From: DASTQL01 sp035462375
GTDB taxonomy: Bacteria > Actinomycetota > Actinomycetes > Jiangellales > Jiangellaceae
Direction of reading: 5' to 3'
NCBI GenBank assembly: GCA_035462375.1
Contig: DATHUJ010000087.1
Span: 1 to 43,573, forward strand
DNA length: 43,573 nucleotides
Both the position numbers and the translations under genes were made by a program. The first letter of the stretch is position 1. Each line of letters opens with the position of its first letter. Below, in pieces: positions 1-7,210 of the stretch. A model generated the notes under the pieces. The model had not been told where the DNA came from. It was given only the letters and a program-made list of their open reading frames with translations, and did not search any database.

Positions 1-79
1 CGGCAGAAGCGGGCGCGCCGGCTCTCACGCTGGGGGTGGCTGTGCTCGGGACGCGTGTCCGGAAGTCGAAGCAGTTCCG

Positions 80-421
80 CTAGTCGCCCAGCCGCTGGCG
101 TGCGAGGAACTTGGGCACCACCATCCGCCAGGCGTCCGTGACCAACTCGGTCATGTACCCGTGATCGAGCCGCGCGAGGTGACAGCACACCCAGTTGAAC
201 CGCAGGTCGGACTCGCCGGGGAGGAAGAACAGGTCTGGTTCGCTGGCGACGAGCGCGGCGCGCTCCGCTCTTGGATACCCGAAGCCCATCGTGGTCTCAT
301 CGCGGGAGAACGCGACGTAGACGATCGCGCCCACACGGAACTTCACGCGGTCATGGATCAGGTGCTCGCCGCTTCGCGGCAGAGTCCGCGCAAGCGCCCG
401 AACGTCAGCGACCGTGACCAT
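80..421 (-). CDS. MmcQ/YjbR-like (CyaY-fold) protein
   Basis: A 113-residue protein of the MmcQ/YjbR family, small cytoplasmic proteins with a CyaY-like fold whose biochemical role is poorly defined. The family pattern is visible as an N-terminal helix (VADVRALARTLP), a central strand region with KFRVGAIVYVAFS and GFGYP, and a C-terminal block LARLDHGYMTELVTDAWRMVVPK. I chose the ATG at 421 because the open frame extends further upstream only into arginine-rich, non-family sequence. It stands alone at the edge of a degraded region, with no partner gene. The family assignment is fairly secure and the function is unknown. Confidence 0.75.
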   Translation of the reverse strand: MVTVADVRALARTLPRSGEHLIHDRVKFRVGAIVYVAFSRDETTMGFGYPRAERAALVASEPDLFFLPGESDLRFNWVCCHLARLDHGYMTELVTDAWRMVVPKFLARQRLGD

Positions 422-665
422 GCGTTGACCGTAGCGCCGGGGAGGGACAACCAGGCGCCATACTTTCCGCGCAGCGCAACCCGACGCTCCACTGCGCACG
501 TCAACGCGGCATGAGCGCGTGTTCGAGAACGGGCTGGTCCACGCGTCCGTTACGGCGATGTGGGGACCTCGGTCGTTGACGGTCAGATCCCTGCTGGCTG
601 GGTGTGGTGAGCATGTCTGTCCCGGCCGCCCCGGGCGACGGGTAGAACATGCTAAAGACTGGCCG

Positions 666-1025
666 GTGGAGCTCTATTCGTCGATCTTGAAGCTGGCCCC
701 GTTCATGCTCCTGAAACTGCTCGCGAAGGGTGCCTTCGCGCCGCCGCAGCGGGCCAGGCCGGGCCGAGCGGCGATGGCCGGTGACGTGACGCTGGTGGTC
801 GTCGTCGTGGCCGGCGCGTTCGTCGCGGCGCTCGTCCTGGGCGACGTGCTGTCCCCGACCGCGGCCACCCGCTGGGCGGTCGTGCTTGCCGGCTGCTAGG
901 CCCTACTGCTGCTGGGTGCGCACATGCTCCGTCAGATCGGCTTGCTGCACAAAGCCCGTCCCCACACGAAGGGGCTCGCGACCCCCGGGGGGACGAGGTC
1001 CGGTTCTGGAGGGAAGCACTCATGA
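666..1025 (+). pseudogene. small membrane protein, first tandem copy, interrupted by in-frame TAG
   Basis: Starting from GTG at 666, this frame reads VELYSSILKLAPFMLLKLLAKGAF and ends a hydrophobic stretch in TAATRWAVVLAGC. It then meets TAG at 897-899, and the same frame continues with ALLLLGAHMLRQIGLLHKA to a TGA at 1023-1025. Both parts align with the next gene (SLYSSFLTLGPF, TATRWIVIAGC, LALLAVHML), so the TAG sits inside a paralogous copy. The final TGA overlaps the ATG of the next gene (ATGA), as expected for an originally coupled pair. No selenocysteine- or pyrrolysine-type context is visible, so a nonsense mutation is the simplest reading. The function of the family is unknown to me. 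Confidence 0.6.
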
Positions 1026-1357
1026 GCCTTTACTCGTCGTTCCTCACGCTGGGTCCGTTCATCCCGCTGGCCGTCACTGCGGGGGCCTTCGGGCCGTGGG
1101 GGCGAGATGACGACGAGCACTGGAGCTACGCCTTCCTGTGGGACGTGGCGATGGTCCTCAGCGTGATTACCGGGGGGATCGTGTCCCTCCTGGTGCTGGG
1201 CGAAGTGGTGGGCAAGAGCACGGCGACACGCTGGATCGTCATCGCGGGCTGCTTGAGCCTGGCGCTCCTGGCCGTGCACATGCTCGGAGCGATCTACTCT
1301 CTCCACCGCTCACACCGACGCGATCTGGCCGTAAAGAAGACCCCAGCCAGCCAATGA
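1022..1357 (+). CDS. small integral membrane protein, second tandem copy
   Basis: A 111-residue protein with three likely membrane segments: about residues 7-23 (LGPFIPLAVTAGAFG), 40-60 (FLWDVAMVLSVITGGIVSLL) and 72-92 (WIVIAGCLSLALLAVHMLG). A basic tail, RSHRRDLAVKKTPASQ, is probably cytoplasmic. It is a paralogue of the interrupted gene just upstream and starts inside that gene's stop codon. I do not recognise a named family. The shared features are the N-terminal LYSS motif and the TRW-x4-AGC motif. It may be the surviving functional copy of a duplication. Confidence 0.6.
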   Translation: MSLYSSFLTLGPFIPLAVTAGAFGPWGRDDDEHWSYAFLWDVAMVLSVITGGIVSLLVLGEVVGKSTATRWIVIAGCLSLALLAVHMLGAIYSLHRSHRRDLAVKKTPASQ

Positions 1358-1739
1358 GCACCCCGGCGGCCGCGGGCGGGCCGGTACGCGGCCCCCGGTC
1401 GCAGCGCCGCTGACCGGGTCGGTACCCGGCCAAGCGCCGCAGGACTCTCGGCGGTCCGCGGTGCTCGGGCTGGGTCGACCCCACCCGGGCGTGCTCTCCG
1501 CCGTCAGCTCGGCCGGGGGTCCGAGGAGCCCCTCCCCTCCGCGGCGCGGGAACGCCACCAGGACCTGTCCAGGTCGACGCCTCTGTGCGTCTCCCGGGGC
1601 CGGCGGTGGCGGTCACGCCGCCGTCGCCGGCCTCGCTCGTCGGCTCCGTGATCGGTGTCCTTAGCACTTCTGGAGCCGTAGTGACGCACGTCGGGGACGG
1701 CAGTCGTTCCAACGCCCGCTCATCGGCAGGTCAGCATGG
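1358..1739. other. 382-bp stretch with no convincing gene
   Basis: Open frames here are arginine/proline-rich products of high GC and resemble no family on either strand. No tRNA, clear terminator or repeat was seen. The stretch separates the membrane-protein pair from the 3' end of the broken recombinase gene, and may hold the lost attachment site or other remnants of the element that carried it. Confidence 0.4.
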
Positions 1740-2662
1740 TCAGGTGCCGGAGGCCATGTGGGCGGCGAGGATGTAGTTGGGGTAGCGGTCGAGGTTCTTG
1801 CGGGCCCGGTCGTAGCGCATGGTGGTGCGGGGGGTCGGCGTGGCGGGCGGCGGTCTGCACGTCGCGAAGGTCGACGCCGGCGTCGAGCATGGTGGTGACG
1901 AAGGTGTGCCGCAGCATGTGCGGATGCATCCCCGGGGTAGCCGCACCCCGGCCTGGTCGGCGAGGTGGCGCAGCCGGCGGGTGGCGGCGTGGCGGTCCAT
2001 CTGTGCGCCGCGCCGGTTGCGGAGCAGCGGCCCGTCGATTCGCCCGTCGAGGGCGCGGTCGATCGCGCGTCCGATCGCGGGTGGCAGCGGGACCAGGACG
2101 ATCTTGGTGCCCTTGCCGACTATCCGGATCACCCGGTGGCCGGGCTCTTCGCCGACGTCGGTGATGTCGGTGGCGCAGGCCTCGAAGATCCGCAACCCGA
2201 GCAGCCCGAGCATGGCGACCAGGGCGAAGTCGTTGACGTTGGCCGACTCGCGGGCCGCGCTCAGCAGCGCCTCGAACTGCAGGTGCGTCAGCCCGAGGGT
2301 GGGTGAGTCCGGCGGGACGGTGGGCCGGCGCAGCCACCGGGCCGGGGAGTGCTCCAGCAGCCCGTCGATGACGCAGGTGCGGTAGAACCCGCACACCACC
2401 GAGGTCCGCCGGGACACCGTGGACGGCTTGAAGCGGCGGACCTCCTGGCACCAGCGCACGTACAGCTCCAGGTGCGCCCGTTGCGCGGCCAGCGGGTCCA
2501 GGTCCCGTTCGGCGCACCACTTCAGGAACACCCCCAGGTCCGACGCGGTGTGGTCGCTGGATAGCCCCCGGTACCGGGGGCTAGGTAGGCGGCCGCAGCC
2601 ACCTGTAGACGTTCAGCGGAGGACGACTCGCCGGTCGCCACCGGCAGCAGAAGGGAAGCCAT
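1740..2662 (-). pseudogene. tyrosine recombinase/integrase, broken by three frameshifts
   Basis: Three frames must be joined to read one phage-integrase-type protein. The N-terminus (MASLLLPVATGESSSAERLQ, then VAAAAYLA) is read from 2662. It shifts near 2565-2580 into RYRGLSSDHTASDLGVFLKW, the core-binding domain and the first catalytic Arg (LLGLRIFEA) with the Lys-containing GKGTKIVLV. It shifts again near 1930-1937 into MHPHMLRHTFVTTMLDAGVD, the HxxR box. A last shift in a six-G run at 1829-1834 returns to TTMRYDRARKNLDRYPNYIL, with the nucleophilic Tyr. All three changes fall in G/C homopolymers, so sequence error cannot be excluded. Otherwise the gene is intact to a normal family C-terminus (AAHMASGT). 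Confidence 0.8.
2562..2583. repeat. 22-bp perfect palindrome at a frameshift site
   Basis: TAGCCCCCGGT at 2562-2572 is followed directly by its exact reverse complement, ACCGGGGGCTA, at 2573-2583, with GGTACC at the centre. It lies inside the broken recombinase gene. Restoring the expected reading frame needs removal of two bases from one five-base homopolymer arm, so the lesion and the perfection of the palindrome coincide. Confidence 0.7.
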
Positions 2663-2751
2663 GCACCGCAGCGTCCCGCGCTCTGCGTCCACGTCGCACT
2701 CAACCCAGCGACAACGGCCGACCCTGCAATCACCCTCCGCGGCATGTGCGG

Positions 2752-3030
2752 TCATCCAGGACGGTAAGTATCTCGTCTGTGCTCGATGCGGAGGACCACG
2801 ACTTCGCGCTGGACCTCGTTGATTCGGTACAGGACGCGGTAGGTGCCGCGGCGCGCTGAGTGGATGCCGGCGAGGTCCCCGCGCAGCTGCTTACCGACCC
2901 GATTCGGGTTGTCGACCAGGGCTCCGGTGAGGAACGCGGTGATCGCCGCCGCTATGCCCTCGGGCAGTCCGGACTGGACGGCTCGGATGGCGGGTGGGGT
3001 CAGGACCAGTTCGTATGGGACTTCGCTCAC
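2752..3030 (-). CDS. RelE/ParE-superfamily toxin
   Basis: A 92-residue protein with the RelE/ParE layout: N-terminal YELVLTPPAIRAV, a helical hairpin, then KQLRGDLAGIHSARRGTYRVLYRI and a C-terminal strand REVVVLRIEHRRDTYR. The R-x-G-x-YRVLYRI stretch and the terminal H-R-x-x-TYR are typical of RelE-type mRNA interferases. I infer ribosome-dependent mRNA cleavage by family only. Its ATG overlaps the stop of the upstream antitoxin gene by 4 bases, giving antitoxin-first order and coupled translation. The length is normal for the family. Confidence 0.88.
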   Translation of the reverse strand: MSEVPYELVLTPPAIRAVQSGLPEGIAAAITAFLTGALVDNPNRVGKQLRGDLAGIHSARRGTYRVLYRINEVQREVVVLRIEHRRDTYRPG

Positions 3031-3293
3031 GAGCGCAGGGCGCGAACGGCATCGACTCCGCGAACGACGTCACCGGCGGTATATGCCGCATCGGCCTCGC
3101 GGATGTCGGCGAGTGCCTGGGGGTCGCTGAGGACTGCCAGGGTCTCCTCGAGCTCGGCCAGGTCTTCGGGGCTGAGGATGACGGCGACCGGCCGTCCGTT
3201 GCGGGTGACCGTGACGCGCTCGTGCTCGTGCTCGACGCGGTCGATGACGTCGCTGAAGTGGTTGCGGACGTCGCGGAGAGGTTCAACGGTCAT
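3027..3293 (-). CDS. Phd/YefM-family antitoxin
   Basis: An 88-residue antitoxin. The DNA-binding N-terminal Phd/YefM fold is recognised in VEPLRDVRNHFSDVIDRVEH, VTVTRNGRPVAVILSPEDLA and the following helix LEETLAVL. The C-terminal half (DPQALADIREADAAYTAGD) is acidic and presumably wraps the toxin. The frame is open upstream, but I chose the ATG at 3293 because it yields the canonical family start MTVEPLRDVR. A TGTACA hexamer and a CACAATTGTG palindrome overlap or abut the start codon, so autorepression by the toxin-antitoxin complex is likely. Confidence 0.88.
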   Translation of the reverse strand: MTVEPLRDVRNHFSDVIDRVEHEHERVTVTRNGRPVAVILSPEDLAELEETLAVLSDPQALADIREADAAYTAGDVVRGVDAVRALRS

Positions 3294-3306
3294 GTACACA
3301 ATTGTG
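3293..3306 (-). promoter_or_regulatory. probable autoregulatory operator of the toxin-antitoxin operon
   Basis: Read leftward, CACAATTGTG (a perfect 10-bp palindrome, 3306-3297) runs into TGTACA (3298-3293), which runs into the antitoxin ATG. TGTACA is the core hexamer known from E. coli yefM-yoeB operator repeats, and the adjacent gene is a YefM relative. The site sits where bound protein would block initiation. The assignment rests on pattern and position only. Confidence 0.5.
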
Positions 3307-3441
3307 GCGCCCGGAGGGCGCTCTCGCAAGCGGTAACCAGCAGATGCGCATCGGCAGCTGCATTCTTTCCTCAACGAGGCTCCGGGCAAGCGTAGCCGCC
3401 CTCCACGCGGCAGATGCGGCGGATGTGTTGAGTTTCTGGGG

Positions 3442-3885
3442 CTAGGACCGTTCGGCCCAGGGGTCGGTGATCTCACGGAGCTGGGTGAGGGTTTGGCGTA
3501 GTCCCCGCATCCGGCGCGCGCCGAGGTGCGCGGTCCAGTCCGCCTCGACGGCGGCTACCTCGTCGGCGGCGAGCCGCACCGCGTTCTGGCCCTTGTCGGT
3601 GATGGTCACCAGGCGGGCGCGCCCGTCGTCGGGGTCAGGGACTCGCCTGACCAGTCCGGAGCGCTCGAGTTGATCGACGATGAATCCTGCGGTCGCCTTG
3701 GTGACCTGCGCCTGGGTGGCGAGGTCGGAGAGCCGGGTACCCGAGGGCCCGATCCGGGCGAAGATCCGTCCTTGCGCGGCGGTGACCTCGTAGCCTGCCT
3801 CGCGCACGCGGGCCAGCACTCGTGCTTCCATCGCCCGGTAGGGGTAGAAGAGCAGCAGTCCGGTGTTCTGGTCGTCGTCACTCAT
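3442..3885 (-). CDS. MarR-family transcriptional regulator
   Basis: A 147-residue winged-helix regulator. The dimerisation helix (YPYRAMEARVLARVREAGYEV) is followed by the recognition region LSDLATQAQVTKATAGFIVDQLERSGLV and the wing RRVPDPDDGRARLVTITDKG, the MarR signature. A C-terminal helix pair completes a full-length member. The ATG at 3885 is preceded by AAGGAG with a 4-base gap. The gene diverges from the TIGR03083-type gene at 3948 across 62 bases, so it may control that gene, itself, or the DUF1304 gene with the large inverted repeat at 4959. The effector is unknown. Confidence 0.88.
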   Translation of the reverse strand: MSDDDQNTGLLLFYPYRAMEARVLARVREAGYEVTAAQGRIFARIGPSGTRLSDLATQAQVTKATAGFIVDQLERSGLVRRVPDPDDGRARLVTITDKGQNAVRLAADEVAAVEADWTAHLGARRMRGLRQTLTQLREITDPWAERS

Positions 3886-3947
3886 GTGGCTCCTTGACCC
3901 CATCTTGGCAGTCTGCTGTGACGATCCCACGGAGTCTGGAGGATGCC

Positions 3948-4574
3948 GTGGACGTCGACGAGGTGTGGCGGCATACCCATGAGCAGCGGCGTGCGCTGGC
4001 GGCGTTGCTCGCCGACCTGTCCGGTGAGGAGTGGGCGGTCTCGTCGCTGTGCGAGGGGTGGACGGTGCGCGACGTCGCGGCCCACGTCATGCGCAGCGTC
4101 ACGGTGACTCCGCGGGAGATGGCGGTGGCGCTGCTGCGGTCCCGCGGCCGGTTCAACGCGCTGGTGGCCGAGGACGCCCGCCAGGCTGCGGGGCGTCCGG
4201 TCGTTGAGCTGGTGGCGGAGTTCGAGCGCCATGACGGTTCACGCCGCCACCCGTTCGGCACGTCGGTGGTGGACCCGCTGCTGGACGTGCTGGTCCACAG
4301 CCAGGACATCGCCGTACCGCTCGGCCGGCCACATCCCATGCCGATCGTGCCGGCACGGGTGGCCGCCCGTCGTGCCCGCCGGCTCGGCTTCCTGTTCAAG
4401 GACGCGCCACGACGACGCCAGCTCGAGATCCGGGCCACCGACACCGACTTCGCCACCGGCACGGGATCACTGGTCGAGGGCCCCATCCGCGCAGTGCTGC
4501 TGCTGCTGACCGGGCGTACGCCCGCCGCTGTTGCCGGCGGCCTGACCGGGCCCGGCGTGGAACGCCTCAACTGA
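3948..4574 (+). CDS. maleylpyruvate isomerase-like (TIGR03083/DinB-fold) protein
   Basis: A 208-residue protein of the mycothiol-dependent maleylpyruvate isomerase/DinB-like four-helix fold. The conserved N-terminal pattern is HTHEQRRALAALLADLSGEEW then LCEGWTVRDVAAHVMRS, with the WTVRDVxAH motif carrying the first metal-ligand His. DVLVHSQDIAVPLGR supplies the second His region. Known members act as mycothiol S-transferases or isomerases, but the substrate here is unknown. I chose GTG at 3948 because GGAGG lies just upstream and translation further up is non-homologous. The gene runs divergently from the MarR gene and overlaps the DUF1304 gene tail-to-tail by 8 bases. Confidence 0.82.
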   Translation: MDVDEVWRHTHEQRRALAALLADLSGEEWAVSSLCEGWTVRDVAAHVMRSVTVTPREMAVALLRSRGRFNALVAEDARQAAGRPVVELVAEFERHDGSRRHPFGTSVVDPLLDVLVHSQDIAVPLGRPHPMPIVPARVAARRARRLGFLFKDAPRRRQLEIRATDTDFATGTGSLVEGPIRAVLLLLTGRTPAAVAGGLTGPGVERLN

Positions 4575-4944
4575 GGAACTGCAGCCCGAGCACCACCGCG
4601 GGGACCCCCGCCTGGGCGATCGCGCTTCGCCACAGCCGGGGCTCAGAAGCGACCAGCACCAGGCCGAGGGCGACGTGCGCGCCGACCAGGAAGAGCACCA
4701 GGGCGCTTCCCTCCTCGAGGTAGCCCTGGTGGAACAGGGCCAGCCCGAGTCCGATGCCTGTCGCGAATGCCAGGTTGTAGGCGCCGACGTTGACGGCCCA
4801 CATCCGGACGGCGTCGTAGGTCCCGGGCTCGATCACGAAGATCGAGTAGAAGCGTGGGTTGCGGGACTGGGTGATCTCGAGCAGGCCGATGACTGCCAAG
4901 GCCACCGCGAAGAGACCGGCAAGCACCTGGACGACTCCACTCAT
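4567..4944 (-). CDS. DUF1304 family membrane protein
   Basis: A 125-residue protein with four predicted membrane helices (about residues 3-22, 48-68, 76-96 and 105-124). The family features are the early FAVALAVIGLLEI segment, the NVGAYNLAFATGIGLGLAL helix and the closing AQAGVPAVVLGLQFL. DUF1304 proteins are small integral membrane proteins of unknown role, often found near MarR-type regulators, as here. The gene starts 14 bases leftward of a 39-bp inverted repeat that surely regulates it. It converges on the upstream gene with an 8-base overlap. Confidence 0.78.
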   Translation of the reverse strand: MSGVVQVLAGLFAVALAVIGLLEITQSRNPRFYSIFVIEPGTYDAVRMWAVNVGAYNLAFATGIGLGLALFHQGYLEEGSALVLFLVGAHVALGLVLVASEPRLWRSAIAQAGVPAVVLGLQFLS

Positions 4945-4958
4945 GGACGGCTCCCGGT

Positions 4959-4997
4959 AGTTTGAGTCTCGTACTATATTGGTACGAGACTCAAACT
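4959..4997. promoter_or_regulatory. 16-bp perfect inverted repeat, probable operator
   Basis: AGTTTGAGTCTCGTAC (4959-4974) and its exact reverse complement (4982-4997) flank a 7-base AT-rich spacer, TATATTG. The whole element is conspicuously AT-rich for this DNA and lies 14 bases upstream of the DUF1304 ATG. TTGACA on the minus strand (5005-5000) and TATAGT inside the element resemble promoter boxes, although a spacing of 21 is long. The size and symmetry suit a dimeric MarR or TetR regulator, possibly the MarR encoded at 3442-3885. Confidence 0.72.
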
Positions 4998-5004
4998 TTT
5001 GTCA

Positions 5005-5280
5005 AGGAGAGAAGGACAGCCAAAGCCAAAGCAGGCCAGTTGCCGCAACCCCAGATCCACCAGCAGTCCCTCGACGCGGACTGCTCACCATCGGCCGCTC
5101 AGCGTCGGGCCGAACTCCCGAAAGTCCGGCCGGTCGGATCGTCTGTCCAGTGGCTTAGCCCGGATCCACCGCTGAAGTGCCTGTCTGACGGCGTGCCGTG
5201 AACGGGCAGATGCCCTCTGAGCAGGGACGATGTGTCTTGCGACGGACAACATCAACCCGCGCGGAGAGGGCATCTGACGG
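5005..5280. other. left flank of transposase remnant
   Basis: There is no convincing gene. Rightward from the operator there is a ribosome-binding-like AAGGAGAGAAGG (5004-5015) that is not followed by any start codon of a recognisable protein, suggesting that a gene once driven from the operator was replaced. The terminal sequence of the insertion element probably lies between about 5150 and 5200, but I cannot fix its boundary. Confidence 0.35.
5207..5276. repeat. 12-bp inverted repeat upstream of transposase
   Basis: CAGATGCCCTCT (5207-5218) pairs exactly with AGAGGGCATCTG (5265-5276), leaving a 46-base spacer. It ends four bases before the transposase start codon. It could be an RNA stem limiting transposase translation or a transposase-binding site. 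Which of these applies cannot be decided here. Confidence 0.6.
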
Positions 5281-5703
5281 GTGCGAGCATCTCATGACCT
5301 GAGCCGGGTCCTGGTGACCTTCGATGAGTCGAATCTGGTGCCGAACGCCGGGCTGCGGCCGCCGGCGGCGCTGGCCCAACGCATCGATCTGGCCGGGCTG
5401 GTGGACGCCCGGCTGCGGTTGGCCCGGCACGGCGCGAACAGCGGCACGAAGGCGTTGACGGCGATCGGGGCGATGCTGGCCGGTGGGGACAGCATCGACG
5501 ACGTGGCGGTGCTGCGCGCCGGCGCCTGCGATGAGCTGTTCGACGCCACCCGGGCCCCGTCCACGGTCGGGACGTGGCTGCGGGCGCACCAGTGGTCCAA
5601 CGTCCGGCAGCTCGATGCGGTCAGCCGTGGGCTGCTGGCCCGGGTTGTGGGCGGCCGGCGCCGGCCCGAAGGTGGGCCAGATCACGGAACCGGGCAAGGC
5701 TGA
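5281..5703 (+). pseudogene. IS1380-type transposase, N-terminal remnant
   Basis: The first 125 or so residues resemble IS1380-family DDE transposases: VTFDESNLVPNAGL, LAQRIDLAGLVDARLRLARH, AMLAGGDSIDDVAVLRAG, then APSTVGTWLRAHQWSNVRQL. After SRGLLAR near 5645 the expected LWAAGAGP continues in another frame, indicating a one-base insertion, and homology stops within about 15 codons. The catalytic core, with its Asp and Glu residues, is absent. The element is therefore dead. The remnant butts directly against a DsrE fragment, so a deletion probably removed the 3' part of the element together with the start of the next gene. Confidence 0.8.
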
Positions 5704-6030
5704 CTGCTGAGATCGGCCCAGGCGCCGGCAGGCGACGCCCCCGGGGACCTGGCATGGGCCTACCGGGGCCTGCTCACGGCGAAGGAGTTCCGTGACGCCG
5801 GGGACGACGTGGTCGTCGTGTACGACGGGTCCGGCGTCGACACTCTTTCCGCGGCTGCCGACCCGGGTCACCAGCTCCACCGCCTGGTCGAGAGCCTTCG
5901 GGACATCACCTTGGGTGCCTGCGGGTTCTGCGCGAAAGCACACGGAGTGCTCGACACCGTCCAGGCCGAAGGCTGGACGGTCCTGGACCAGTACAAGGAC
6001 CACGCCAGCATCCGCCAGCTGGTCGGCGAC
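5704..6030 (+). pseudogene. DsrE-family protein fragment
   Basis: Open in frame from 5704, this encodes GDLAWAYRGLLTAKEFRDAG, VVVVYDGSGVDTL, ADPGHQLHRLVESLRDITLG, then ACGFCAKAHGVLD and LDQYKDHASIRQLV. This is the middle and most of the C-terminal part of a DsrE-type small sulfur-relay-like protein, including the Cys pair in GACGFCAKA. The normal first strand is missing on the left, where the transposase remnant begins. The usual short C-terminal strand after RQLV is replaced by unrelated sequence. There is no credible start codon. It appears to be a fragment left by insertion or deletion. Confidence 0.65.
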
Positions 6031-6299
6031 GATCGGACCATCCTGCTTCTGATCCCCGAGTCCTGCGCCGCTGCCGGTCGGCCTGCTGGCCACCAGCGGC
6101 GGCGCCAGGCTGCGGGCCGACGGCCGAAGCCGTTCCAACCTGGTCCCGCTCGGCGGCCTGCTGGCCGGCCACGCTTGAGCAGAGATGGATCAGGTCGTCA
6201 TCCCTGCAGCGGGGGGTCCGCCCGACCCGTCGGTGATTCGTCGGTGGCCGCGTGGACCCTGTGACCGACGACCCGCCCATCGCGTGCTCAAGGAGACGA

Positions 6300-7193
6300 T
6301 CAGTCGTCGAGCACAGCCAGGTCGAGCCGGCTCAGGCGTTCGGGGTCGGACAGCACGTCGATGGCGACCACCTTCCCGTCCGTGACGGTGAAGGCCATGA
6401 CGAACTGCGGCTGTCCGTGTGGGGCGACGACCACTCCGGCGGCGCCGTTGACCAGCACCGGTCGGACGAACGGGGAGAGCCGGCTGGAGGTGAACGCCTG
6501 CCGGGCCACGGCCTGAGCGCCGTGGAGGATCATCGTCATGCGAGGGCGCGCGAGCCCCCCGTCCGAGCGCAGCACGACGTCGGGGTCGAGCACGGCGACG
6601 AGTGCGTCGAAGTCGCCGTCGCGCGAGGCCGCGAAGAACGCGTCGACGACGTCGCGTTGGCGAGTCCGATCGGGGTCGGGAGCCGGGGCCTGCCCCCGTA
6701 CCCGGCGGCGCGCACGGCTGGCGAGCTGCCGCGCAGCGGCCGGGGACCGGTCGACCATCGGGGCGATCTCGTCGAACGGCACGGCGAACATGTCGTGCAG
6801 CACGAACGCCAGCCGCTCGGCCGGCGTCAGCGTCTCCAGCACCACCATCAGCGCCAGCCCGACCGAGTCGGCCAGCAGCACTTCGTGCTCGGGGTCGACT
6901 CCGTCCGGGTGACCGATGATCGGGTCGGGCACGTGTGGGTCGAGCGGCTCCTCGCGTCGCTGCCCGCGCGAGCGCAGCATGTTCAGGCATACGCGCGCCA
7001 CGACTGTGGTCAGCCACCCACCGAGGTTCTCCACGCTGCTGGTCTCGGCTCGGACGACTCGGAGCCAGGCGTCCTGGACGGCGTCATCGGCCTCACCCGT
7101 CGATCCGAGCATCCGGTAGGCCACCGCTCGCAGACGCGGCCGATGTTCCTCGAACCGCTCCTCCAGCCATGCGCGCTCGTCCACGTTCGTCAC
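6300..7193 (-). CDS. ECF41-group RNA polymerase sigma factor with C-terminal SnoaL-like domain
   Basis: 297 residues. Sigma region 2 covers about 10-75 (FEEHRPRLRAVAYRMLGSTG, DDAVQDAWLRV). Region 4 covers about 118-165 (LTPAERLAFVLHDMFAVPFD, then RSPAAARQLASRARRRV). An appended SnoaL/NTF2-like domain begins near 178 (VVDAFFAASRDGDFDALVAV). ECF41 hallmarks are visible as DGG in the extension (VVLRSDGGLARP) and DPERL, which corresponds to the NPDKL motif. In characterised ECF41 proteins the extension, rather than an anti-sigma factor, tunes activity. The divergent NAD(P)-binding protein gene is the kind of partner usually found next to this group. Confidence 0.9.
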   Translation of the reverse strand: MTNVDERAWLEERFEEHRPRLRAVAYRMLGSTGEADDAVQDAWLRVVRAETSSVENLGGWLTTVVARVCLNMLRSRGQRREEPLDPHVPDPIIGHPDGVDPEHEVLLADSVGLALMVVLETLTPAERLAFVLHDMFAVPFDEIAPMVDRSPAAARQLASRARRRVRGQAPAPDPDRTRQRDVVDAFFAASRDGDFDALVAVLDPDVVLRSDGGLARPRMTMILHGAQAVARQAFTSSRLSPFVRPVLVNGAAGVVVAPHGQPQFVMAFTVTDGKVVAIDVLSDPERLSRLDLAVLDD

Positions 7194-7210
7194 GTCCCCA
7201 TCCCGCGGTG

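Noticed and set aside
519..665. Longer start for the first tandem membrane-protein copy
   Set aside because: The upstream 49 codons have no similarity to the paralogue, which matches only from the GTG at 666.
4962..5201. A 79-residue open frame starting within the 4959 inverted repeat
   Set aside because: It begins inside the palindrome, has no ribosome-binding site and shows no family resemblance.
6035..6172. A plus-strand stretch reading LPVGLLATSGGARLRADGRS and ending GGLLAGHA
   Set aside because: It looks like a protein C-terminus, but an upstream stop leaves under 50 codons and I cannot name a family. It is probably another remnant.
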